From: Humulus lupulus
Lineage: Eukaryota > Streptophyta > Magnoliopsida > Rosales > Cannabaceae
Direction: 5' to 3'
DNA length: 64,000 bases
NCBI RefSeq assembly: GCF_963169125.1
Contig: NC_084802.1
Coordinates: forward strand, 27,967,107 to 28,031,106
Made by a program: the position numbers and the translations under genes. How positions within the stretch are numbered: the stretch's first letter is position 1; each line of letters opens with the position of its first letter. The notes beneath the pieces are model-generated. The model did not search any database. It was not told the origin of the DNA and worked only from the letters and a program-made list of their open reading frames with translations. Positions 50,846 through 61,071 of the stretch are shown here, one piece after another.

Positions 50846-53800
50846 GAGATATTGGCGACGATAGTACCCAAATTTTTTCAAAAGTTATACTTTACCCAAA
50901 TCTTTTTTTAGCAGTAATAATACATAAATTTACAATTTTGGTGCAACCGTTAGTACTTGTAATGCCCCAAATTTCCTAATAAGGTTTAGGACCTTGATTA
51001 GGAGGCCGGGAGGGCCATAATTGATTTATTATAGTATTTAATGAATATATGCATGTTTACGTGAATTATATTATTATATGATGGTGGATGCATGCATATG
51101 GGAGAATTTATTATTGTGAGGGTATTCTGGTAATTTGGCCGCTGTGGGCGTAATTGCATAATTTGGGTGCATGATTGTGATTAATTAATATAGCCACATT
51201 ATAAGGTGGATTGGTTCGAGCTAGTCGACATGAGACGGTCATGAGATGCGAGAGTTCGGTCTAGTCATAACGGGTATAAGTTCGGGGCTCGGGGTGAGTC
51301 TCGGGGTGAATTTAATGATTAGAGCATTACCGGGAATTAAAGGGTAATGGGATATTGCTTATTGGTGTTTGAGAATATTGGGAATAGCGGGAATCGGAGG
51401 ATGTTAATTGTGATTAATGAAATAGGTGCAAAAGGACGGTTTTGCCCTTGGTGGCTATTAAGGTTTTATTTTAGACCTAAGGGTATTTAGGTCTTTTTAC
51501 CCTAAGAGATATATATCAGCTTTTAAGTGTTAGAAAGCTGTGGAATTCAGGGAAAAAAAAACAGAGCTTCTCTTCCTTCTCTCCCGATGGATTCTCTTCC
51601 TCTTTTCTCTTTGGATTTTTAAACTCAGTTTGAGGAATTAAGCCAAGGAACCAAGCTTAGCCAAGCTAGGGTTGTGCTCCACCATTGAAGAGGGTGTGTT
51701 GCCAAGATTAAGGTGAGTTTCTAGCCATTAGAACTCTTGGTTTTACTCTGTTTTCTAAGTTAAGTTTCAGCTGGTTTTTGAGTTGGAAACTTGGGAATTG
51801 GTTGGAGTTTTGGCTAGGGTTCTTGGGGTTGTGGTCCCTAGGACATGTGGGGATGGTTTTTGGGTTCATTTGGCACCAAAAATGGGATTTGGAAGCTTTG
51901 GAATCGAGTTAGAATTGAAGAAATCGAAGAAGGAAGTTTCAGGGGTGGTACTGTCTGGGGGTAGCGCTACAGCGCCCACTAGAGGGCGCTATAGCGCTAC
52001 ACAAGGTTTCAGCAGGGCGGTTGTGGTTCTGTCTTGAGCGCTGGGGCGCTAGAAGGGCAGCGCTGTAGCGCTACCCTGTTTCCTCATAACCCTGTTTTGG
52101 GTGTTTTTAAGGGCTTTTGGCTTGGGGTTTCAATCCTTAAGGCCCGGGATCGAATCTACTCACCGTATGGGCATGCTTCGAGGTCCCGAGAGTGGGGTTT
52201 AGGTTAAGACCCTGTTTTTGGTAATTTTCATTAATTGGAGATTGTTTTGGTTATGACTAGGTGACCATTAAAGGATTAAGGATCGATCGTTCTCAGGGGT
52301 CGTTCTTACTCTAACTCTCACTCGAACCGGAGGTAAGAAAACTGCACCCTGTGTACATGTGACATGCGTGGTTATTATTGATGCATGTCGGTTGATTATT
52401 ATGTATGACGTGCATGGCTATTCTTGATGCATGTTGGCGGGTTATTAAACGTGACATGCATGGTTGTTATTGGTGCATGTTAGATTGCTGGATGTATTGT
52501 ATATGATGCATGAGAAACAGGTGATTAGGACATGCTTTGTATACTGGGTATGATATTGTTCGGAGCTTGAACCTCTGTGTTACTGCATAGTCCTAATTGT
52601 ACTAGTATCTGTTAGTAAGCATGCTAAATACCTTGTTTATGGACATTGGACATGTGATATATGTTTGGTGGCATGGCTTACCTGTGTATGGCGCTGACTT
52701 ATTAGTCAGAATCGACAATGGTGTCAGATCCGTCTGTGAAGCTGTGACTTATCAGTTAAGTTCACCACGGGCTGTGCACTGGTCGCGTTTTACCGACCCC
52801 AAGGGTCAGAAGTGGCAGTGCGTTGTGAACGCCGGGCTGATTAAAGATTGGATCTAATCGAGGTCGGCATTGAATGACTCATATGGGGTATTAATGCTAG
52901 ACCGACCGGAAGGTCAATGAGAACTATAAGCGCTTGCCTGGTCTACGACCAGATGACTATAGCCAAGGTATATGACCCCGGTGACCGTTTGTCTCATGGC
53001 TAAGGGACGTTGTCCATAGTTTCGACTCTAGAGTCGTGAGGAAGGTTATGTTGGTGACTAATCACCATGCACCTATCCTAACCAATCTTATGAAAGAAAC
53101 ACTTATCAGTTGAGCCACGGTGACCCTATCGTCACGTGGCTAGAGGGAGCGATGCTCATTATTGTGACTTTTGGCTATTGTCACCTATCTGGATGGACCA
53201 ATGGTTCCAAATGGTTACTATGGTTATAGTTGATATTATATCATGTTATATTGTGTTTTCTTGCTGGGCTTCGGCTCACGGGTGCTACGTGGTGCAGGTA
53301 AAGGCAAGAGGAAGTTGGACCATCCTTGAGTTGGAGAGCTTAGGTGATGACGTGTACATATGCAGCTGCTCGTCCGCCACGGCCGAGGTTTAAAGTGGAA
53401 CTAGGGTTAAACCCAGTTTTGCCGCTTAGAACGGCCTGTTGTAAATATTTTATGTAATAAACTCTGAAATTATATTTTCGGGATCCCAATGTATAAGTTA
53501 AACGTTCTAGTGAAACGTTACATCTTAACCAAAGGTTTTAATCTCTAAACCGCTAATCATACTTAGTTCACGATTTTGGCCAAATGGCTCGATTAGCGAG
53601 TTTAGCACTGTTTACAAGGCACACCGTAACGGTCCCTGAAGTTCGGGGCGTTACAGTACTCAACGTTAACTGTTCGTTAAGTATCTATGTGACACATTTT
53701 TATTAGTCTAATTGGCAGAGATAATACCAAAATCTTTTCAAAAGTTACATTTTAATACCCACTTTTTTTTTTTTTTTTTGCGATAATACCTAAATCTACA

Positions 53801-54323
53801 ATTTTGGTGCAACTGTTAATACTTATCGTTAACTGTCCGTTAAGTATCCACGTGACATATATGAATTTTGGGATGATTTTAGACTAAATTATTTAAATTC
53901 TTTAAATACTATAAAAATCATTTTAAAAATTAAAAAACATAAAATATTATTAAAATCTAATTAATAATATGAATTTTTAGATGATTTTGAGTTTCAATTT
54001 TAATTTAGGTTGTTTCGAATTTGCAAATTTTAGTTTTATTACTTGGTTTCTAATAATCTTTTAGATTTTTTAAATTTTTAAATAATTTTTATAGTATTTA
54101 AAGAATTTAAGGATATTGACAATGATAATACCAAAATCATTTATAAAGTTACACTTTAATACCTAAATTTACGAGTATACAAATGTGTCACGTGGATACT
54201 TAACGGTGAGTACTAACGGTTGCACCAAAATTGTAGATTTAGGTATTATTACTGCCAAAAAAAGATTTGGGTATTAAAGTGTAACTTTTGAAATTTTTTG
54301 GGTATTATCGGCGCCAATATTCC
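50846..54323. mobile_element. MULE-like MITE with long inverted repeats, 9-bp target duplication
   Basis: Flanked by TTATCTTAT at 50837-50845 and 54324-54332. The left end begins GAGATATTGGCGACGATAGT and the complement of the right end begins GGAATATTGGCGCCGATAAT. The inverted similarity runs about 150 bp, through TACAATTTTGGTGCAACCGT, TAGTACT and GTTAAGTATC. A further direct copy of the terminal module lies at about 53705-53860 and a partial one at 54118-54165. Without the solo LTR inserted at 50958 it is about 0.78 kb and non-coding. The 9-bp duplication and long TIRs indicate a Mutator-like mobiliser. Confidence 0.85.
50958..53655 (+). mobile_element. solo Tekay LTR (LTR F) inside the left MITE inverted repeat
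   Basis: 2698 bp, starting TGTAATGCCCCAAATTTCC and ending TTCGGGGCGTTACA, with target duplication GTACT (50953-50957 and 53656-53660). Contains a CT-rich leader-like region (51565-51620), donor-like AAG/GTGAGT at 51713, a GC-rich GTAGCGCTACAGCGCCC block (51960-52075), a 72-nt block 52261-52332 between TGACTAG and GAG/GTAAGA, and GTGCAG/GTAAAG at 53298. No pol domains. It is the full-length relative of LTR A. Confidence 0.92.
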
Positions 54324-54332
54324 TTATCTTAT

Positions 54333-54656
54333 AATATATGACATTGTTTATTTATTTATAATTTATATGGTAATTAAAAAACATACTAAAAATAAGAAAA
54401 AAAATATTATTTTGGCTCTTATGTTTTTCCAGAATATGTGAACGGCACTTATGTGTTTATTAAATAATAATTCAGACCCTGTATTTTACAAAATAGATGA
54501 AAATAGTATCCTAACCGATTTTTGTTGAAATATTTTCAATTATAAGATCAATTCTTGGGTCGTTAGAGATGCAATGAGTTCACATAAGCAGATAAGGTGG
54601 TCAAGGAGCTGAGAATGAAATATTATATTTGAAAATATTTTGACCAAAATCGAGTC
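54333..54656. other. short AT-rich spacer
   Basis: No gene. Its start (54335-54400) resembles about 30045-30110, suggesting a shared dispersed repeat. It ends at GAGTC, the presumed left target site of the Tat element. Confidence 0.5.
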
Positions 54657-56151
54657 TGTTGACTGTGTTTTTAGCCAGCGATGTGAGAACGTCAATAACG
54701 ACAAGCCTTCAAGAGAATGTAAATGACAACAGACAGTTTAATCAATGAAAGTAAATAACACAAGAGATTTTATAGTGGTTCAGCCCCGATCAGTCGGTAA
54801 TAGCCTAATCCACTTAGAGATTTTATTACTTTATTCACACTCAAGATCAGATGAACCAGTGTCAAATGAGTTTCTTCAGTGTAAATATTCAAGAATACAA
54901 AAAGGGTTCTCTCGAAAACGCACTTTCTCTCTCTAGAACTCAGACCAATTATCAAATTGCCAAAAGTCCTTTTACGATCCCATCAACCCTCTATTTATAG
55001 GCTTGGGATCCTCAACTGATATCCCCTTCAGATAGGGATATTTTATTATTCATATTATATTTAAATTACAAGAAATATTTAAAATACAACAGATTCCTCA
55101 ATTTGAGTGAGGAATGAGAGATTCCCGCGGTGCCCAGACCGATTCTTACTGAAGTCGTTTCTGGAAATTTGACGTAGTCTAGTCTGTTTTGTTGATAAAG
55201 TCGGACATATGCATGCTGGACACCTGCATATAGACCATACCCCTTACTTTCCTCGGACCAAGATCCGACCATAACTCCACTTGGTTCTCCTCGGACCAAG
55301 GTCCGAGCCACATGCATTAGTTCTCGTCGGACATGATCCGAGCCAACCTCTTTGGGAATTCCTTGGACTAGGGTTCGAGCCCATTTCTTTGAGCATTCCT
55401 CAGACTAGGGTCCGAGCCACATGTTTTGGGCCTCCTCGGACTAGGGTCCGAGCCAAGTCATTTGGCTCCTCAGACTAGGGCCCGATCGGACCTGTTGTTG
55501 CCTTCTCCTCGGACTAGGGTCCGAGGCAATCATCCTTGCCTCTCCTCGGACTAAGGTCCGAGGCAATCTCTTGGGACCTCTCCTCGGACTAAGGTCCGAG
55601 GCCATTTCCTTGGCACACACATAGAGGCCTTCCTCGGACATGGTCCGAGGCACGCATGGGACCTTTCCTCGGACTTGGTCCGAGCCAACCACCTAGGAAG
55701 CCCACCACGGACATGGTCCGAGCCAATCACCCAAGAGGTTCTCCTCGGACATGGTCTGAGCCAAGCATCTAGGAGGCTCTCGTCGGACATGGTCCAAGCC
55801 AAGCATTTAGGGGCTCCTAGGACTAAGGTCCGAGCCAAGCATTTGGTTCCTCAAACTAAGGTCCGATCGGACCTGTTGCGACTTTCCCTCAGGCCAAAGT
55901 CCAATCCCATCTCTTAAGCTCCTTGGACTTGGGTTTGAACGAAACACTTGGGCTCCTCGGACTAGGGTCCGAGCCAAGCACACCTTAGCCCAAGTATTCT
56001 CCTCGGGTGTATTTGGCTTGACTATGGCATCTCTCAAGCAGTCCAAATTCTTCACTGCTGCATTGGGCTACTGCTAAGCCAGATCACCCAACTAATCCAT
56101 GCCATGTGTCAATTTTACTGCCACATCATCCTTTTCAAATTTGGGAGAACA
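54657..56151 (-). repeat. 3' LTR of the Tat/Retand element
   Basis: Minus-strand ends TGTTCTCCCA (56151) and CAGTCAACA (54657). A strong TATA box, CTATAAATAG on the minus strand, lies at about 54991-55000, placing transcription start near 54965. U3 is therefore about 1.2 kb and R-U5 about 300 bp. The U3 contains an inverted-repeat minisatellite. Bounded internally by the polypurine tract CTTGGGGGGAAAA (56164-56152). Confidence 0.87.
55250..55975. repeat. minisatellite of about 20 inverted CTCGGAC/GTCCGAG units in U3
   Basis: Units of about 33-45 bp, each with a CCTCGGACTA-GGTCCGAGCC type hairpin sequence and a short variable spacer. Two units have the extended palindrome-like form CCGATCGGACCTG (about 55487-55500 and 55863-55875). 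The array lies 250-980 bp upstream of the LTR TATA box on the minus strand. Confidence 0.92.
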
Positions 56152-56164
56152 TTTTCCCCCCAAG

Positions 56165-56549
56165 TTTATTATATGATACATTCACATAATAAACTTTTTC
56201 TCCAGTTGAAGTCATTATAAAAATAATAACTGTTCATCTCCATGCAGCAGACCCACGATCACTGCAAAATACTGCCCATGATCGTGGGGAGAAAAAATAG
56301 TCCCGGAATGCCAATGGTCCAAAAATAAACAATAAACCCCACTTTTTTCCCTTTAAATAACCCAACTTTATACACTTTTCTTCACACAAGAAAAATCACA
56401 TTTTTTTTTAAAAAACCTCTCTTCTTCTTCCTTCTCTATTGGCCGAAACCCCAAAGCTCCTCTTCTCTTTGCCGAATCTTCAAGAACTTCAAGGGAAGCT
56501 CTCCATCTTCAAGCAATCTTCAAGCAAGCCAAAGGTTCTCCAACCTTGA
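56165..56549 (+). promoter_or_regulatory. putative promoter and leader exon of the antisense gene
   Basis: A TATA-like CTTTAAATAA at 56351-56360 is followed about 30 bp later by CACACAAG and then a CT-rich, CTTCTTC-containing leader (56400-56549), as in plant genes. The leader ends at a perfect donor TTGA/GTAAGT (56549/56550). This is on the strand opposite to the retrotransposon pol. Confidence 0.55.
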
Positions 56550-57614
56550 GTAAGTCTTCTTTTCCGTGCCTTTACATTGTGGTTATTTTTCAAAAAAATT
56601 CATGAAAACCCATGCCATGGCCGAAACCCATTGATAGCTTTTTGTTGAGCTTGTTCTTGAATCTCATATGAATGCTTGTATAATGTGTTAGCTTGTTGTT
56701 TTGATGATGTTTGTGGTATGGGTAACCCAACATTACCTTTAATTTCATAGGAATTTCAAGAAAAATGGGTTAATTTGACATAAATCATGAGTATGGGTTT
56801 TGGGGTTTTTAATAGTATAGTGGGTTTTCAAGAACATGAAAAAACCTTTCCACTTCCATGTTTTGATCTTGCTTTTGTATGTGTGAATGAAGAAGTATGT
56901 TTATGATAGGGATATTAGGGCTTTGCTTGTACGGTTTGGGTTTTAGGGTATGAAAAACGCATAGCTAAGGAAAGTGGTCGATCGGACCACATTTACCCTT
57001 CTCGAATGCCCATGTCCGATCGGACATGTTGGGCTACTAGTGGCTAGGAACCTCAGAGTCACAAGGCGCGCCAGGTGCTTGGACACTCGGACCGTGGGGT
57101 GCGCATCTCCTCGGACTCGCCATGTCCGATCGGACATCTCGTGGGTTGCTTGGCGCTGGGCTCGCACGGAGGCAAGTCTCTTCAGTCCCACACGGCTGCT
57201 GAACATCTCCTTGGTCGTGCGTATTAGAGTGCCTAGGCATCCGAGAGGATGCACTAGGCACGACCATTTCTTAGGATCAATAATGTAGTCCGATCGGACC
57301 ACACTCACTCCCCTTGGCTTCGGCCTTCTTCATTTTATTTTAAACACATACACAACCCTTTGGCATGCACACATGCACACATAGGGAATCTAGCCTCTTT
57401 GGAAAACCCCAAAATTTTCCATTTATATAAATTTTAGTGACCTTAAATACTTCAAGTACTTTTTAGGCACTCTTGGGCACTAAGATTATTTTTTCCCTTG
57501 TGTGTTATATTTTTACCACTTAGATAAATTTTTCTAAGTATAAAAATAAATTTTATTCTTGTTGAATGCTCTCTGTATGGTTACTCACCTCCCCATTTTT
57601 ATTTATTTTTGTAG
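56550..57614 (+). other. putative 5'-leader intron with GTCCGATCGGAC palindromes
   Basis: Donor GTAAGTCTTC at 56550, acceptor TTATTTTTGTAG ending at 57614, directly before the ATG. The middle is unusually GC-rich and contains four palindromes around CCGATCGG: 56974-56990 (near-perfect), 57011-57028 (CATGTCCGATCGGACATG, perfect), 57122-57137 (perfect) and 57288-57299. The outer thirds are AT-rich. Confidence 0.55.
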
Positions 57615-60128
57615 ATGAATCGCTCTGATTATAGGGGAGGTGACAACCATACAGATTCTGATACATCCATCCAGCAATCAATCGAGACTCCTCTAAACAG
57701 CGATTCCTCATCAAACTCGTCCACCGGTTGTACTCTAGAGAACCGCCTTCGTCGCTTCAAGCAGATCCTCCCTCGCTCAGCCTTGTATCTCCTCCACGAG
57801 GAACAGTTTCTTCAACAAGTTTCTCAGTCGACGATGAGGGTGAAACAATCCAACAGACTTCCCCAGGAAAAAGATCCACAGGTTGCTCGCAGAGCGGTGT
57901 AGAAGGTGGTAAAGCGCAGTCACGCTCACATTGCAACTCCTTCAGAAGAACCCTCTCAGAAGTTTGCTACCATGATCCAGGACTTGGCCGTTCAAAAGCC
58001 ACAAAAGGGGGGAGAAGAAGAACCTTCCTGGTTCATTGCCGAAGCTTCAAAGCTTAATCCCGCGTCGTTCCACAAACACATCAAGGCTTTGGGTTTGAGC
58101 GAGGCGAACGTGATATGCCCGGGCCCTCATCAAAGAGCCAATAGGGCTGGTGGAGCACATTGCGCCTGGTCCAGACATCATGTGCACGCTGGAGCGACAC
58201 TTCCGCTACACACCTATTTCCGGTCTATAGCGAATTACTTCAATGTCTCCCTATTCCAGATCGCACCGAATGGGATCCAGGCACTGTCTGTGTTGTACAT
58301 TCTCTACTTCCTGCATGGTTGGGACGAGCCCACCCCTCACGAGGTGCACTACTTATTTGACCTTAGGACCAATCCTTCTCACAACAACACGGGCTTTTTC
58401 CACTTCTACCATAGGCAAAGGGGGACTACATACCTCAATGGTATTTCTCACAAATCGAACCCCGGGAAGTATCACAAAGAATACTTCCTTAAATCGGACA
58501 TTAAGGCCAACAACTTGGCCTTTACACGTGCGGGTCTATTCGAGCGACCATTGCCTACTGAGGGGATGTTTGAGCGAGCAGAGAAGTTGGCTAGCATGAG
58601 TCCTGCGGAGAAAGATGTGAAAAAATTGGTCACTGTGGACCTCCTTCAGATGGTGGGCCTGGTACCGTGTGACCAAGATATGGCGGTGGAAAGTACCACC
58701 GGGGAGAACAACACAACTGATCAGTCCAATGCGGGCACGGAGCTAGTGACTGACCAGCTTTCTTTTGGACCTTCTCCACTTTCTCGTAGACCTGGTGACC
58801 TTGTCATTAGGGAGCCTGAGCCTCAGCACTGATCCGCCATTCCTGCTCGGTCCGGGAAAGGAAAGGCTATCCAGGTTGAGAGAGAACTCAGCTCATCCTC
58901 GGACGACGAGGATGAGTTTGTCGATCAGATTCTCAACGCAGGTAACGCATGACTAGTGATCATAGGAATATGTTTAATAACTTGGTGATTCGAGACTAAC
59001 AAAATTTTAGTAGTAATATACTCATCTACATTTTATTATGTTTATATCTCTAACAACTTTGTGTTTTCCTCTTTTGCAGATCCAGACATGTTCAGGCAGT
59101 GCATTGCTTCTGCTCCAAAGAGGAAAGCTGGCGATGGAAGTGGCTCCATGCCCCCGAGGAAGATTCCGAAGGTAGTGCCGCCCAGCCGAAGGAGATAACC
59201 CGAGGGGTCGACCACACTCCCACCGTTAGCTCCTTCGTTACTCCCTTCATCAGCGAGCCTAACTCCTCCAGGCCCGCCTGGCCCGAGCGAGGCACTCCGG
59301 GCTGTTGATACCAAGCTCAGGGGGTCAGCTGATCAAACCCTCCGCGATGCATCAATGATTCAAAGCTTTGAATCTCTTCCTCGGCTTAGTGTCAATGCGG
59401 TCCTAGATAGAGGGATTGCTCAGCTGACACACGTAAGTACCCCACCATAAGATAGATTATTACTTACGTTATTACTTTGTAGTAACTTTTTGTTTTTCAT
59501 GCAGACCCTCATGACCTTCTGCCACGCCCAGCAACAGTCGGTGGATTATAAGGAGTTGGTCAAGGTGCTTAATGATCAACTGGTGGAGGCCCAAGCTAAA
59601 GTAGAGACTCTAACTGCCTCGAAAAAAGACTCCAAATCCAAGTTGGAACAGGCGGAGAAGACCGTGGCTGAACGGGATGAGTCTCTTAGGAGACTATCTG
59701 ATGAGAATCAGCAGCAAGCTCAAACCAACCAGTCCTTGAGTGCTCAACTGGATAAGCTGACCCTTGGGAATAAGGAGTTAGCTAATGAGAATGAGGGATT
59801 AGTCAGCGAGAATGAAGAGTTGAAACAAGAGAAGGAGTTTGATTTAATTCGCTTTGAGGAGGCTAGCTTCGACTGCTTTTATCAGGTCTGGAAGCTGAAT
59901 AAACCTCTCAAGCTCGATTTTTTCACCAAGGAGGTTCAAGCAGAGGAGCTTGCTAGATGTGAAGCAAGGGCTGCTGAGGAAGCTGCCAATCCTCCTGGCC
60001 CTACTCCAGCCTCTCTACATTATCATTCCGAGCAAGAGGAGCAGCTGAGGCCGAGGAGGGGGTTGACCAACCCACCAGAGAAGCACGCCAATGACTCCCA
60101 TCTTGCTAGCGCACACCTGCATGACTAG
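57615..60128 (+). pseudogene. antisense additional ORF (aORF) of the Tat element, Transposase_28-like domain, three exons
   Basis: Coding exons 57615-58941, 59080-59432 and 59505-60128 have GT-AG borders and matching phases, about 767 codons in all. Only three nonsense codons break the frame: TAG 57900-57902, TGA 58830-58832 and TAA 59196-59198. Exon 1 contains EEPSWFIAEASKLNPASFHK, LPLHTYFRSIANYFNVSLFQ, VLYILYFLHGWDEPTPHEV and GFFHFYHRQRGTTYLNG. This resembles the 'putative gypsy type transposon' family (Pfam Transposase_28, from memory), a known cargo of Tat elements. An acidic SSSSDDEDEF stretch and a basic, Pro-rich part follow. Exon 3 is a long coiled coil (SKLEQAEKTVAERDESLRRL, KELANENEGLVSENEELKQE). 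Its function is unknown; it is neither gag nor pol. It converges tail-to-tail with pol. Confidence 0.75.
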
Positions 60129-61071
60129 TTGTAGTCTTACTTGTTTTTATCATAGTTTGCTTTATCTTGTATACTTTTGCTCGGAAGATTGAGCTATTTT
60201 GACACTTAGCACTTTACTTTTTTCTTTTTTGACTAACTCTAAACTTTTAAGTCTTTATTGTGAATAGTAAAGTTCCTAGATGCCTCAAATTTCACGTGAG
60301 TATTTAGTTTTCTAACTTAGAAATTCTAAACATTCCATAAGTCCATACTAAATATACTTTCTCATGCTCTTATTGCTCTAACTTTTTATGAGCATAAATT
60401 TTATCATTACACGAATATTTGTTTCTAACTTAAAATTTTAAAAATTCTAAGTTACTTAAGCTTTGTTAAACAAGTTAGCTTAATGGCCTTTTTAGACTTC
60501 CAAACTTACAAGTCAGCCCAAAAACAGATATATTTGCTCGTGCTCTTATTGCCTGTGTTGAAGTACAAACCAGTATACCCTATGTGCCCCCCAAGTGATT
60601 GAGGGTTGAAAAATCCTTGATCACTTGCTACTTGACCGAATTTGTCCGAGTAGTTATTACTCGTGAAACACATAAAATGTACAAACATATTTCAGTAGTT
60701 GACCACTACAAAAACATTATTTAAACGTTGGTCATTCATATCATGATACCGAGCAGTTGAATACTGTCCAGTATATATTTACACTTAGTTTTTAGAAGAC
60801 CTGTTTTGTTTAAATCATTATGACAGTTGAACACTGCCAAGCAAGAATAATCAACACATATGCAAAATTTGTAGCAAGATTCAACCACGCTGCGCGTGGT
60901 CTCTTTTATTAGTCGTAATAATAAGTGACAAAACGTGTCTAAAAACGAGTTCCAAACAAAATAACATTGTTCAAAATAATGTGACTGGGTAGCAAATAAC
61001 CAGTTCACAAACAAAAAACTTAAATAACAAGTTAAGCACTTGATACAAAGCTACTACTCTGCAAGCAGTAT
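60129..61071. other. non-coding gap between the convergent antisense gene and pol
   Basis: AT-rich with weak repeats of the AACTTAGAAATTCTAAA kind. It must hold the 3' ends of both transcripts. No gene supported. Confidence 0.55.

Noticed and set aside
55250..55975. Regularly spaced palindromic repeats resembling a CRISPR array
   Set aside because: Plant retrotransposon U3; spacers are short and related, repeat units are degenerate, and no cas genes are present.
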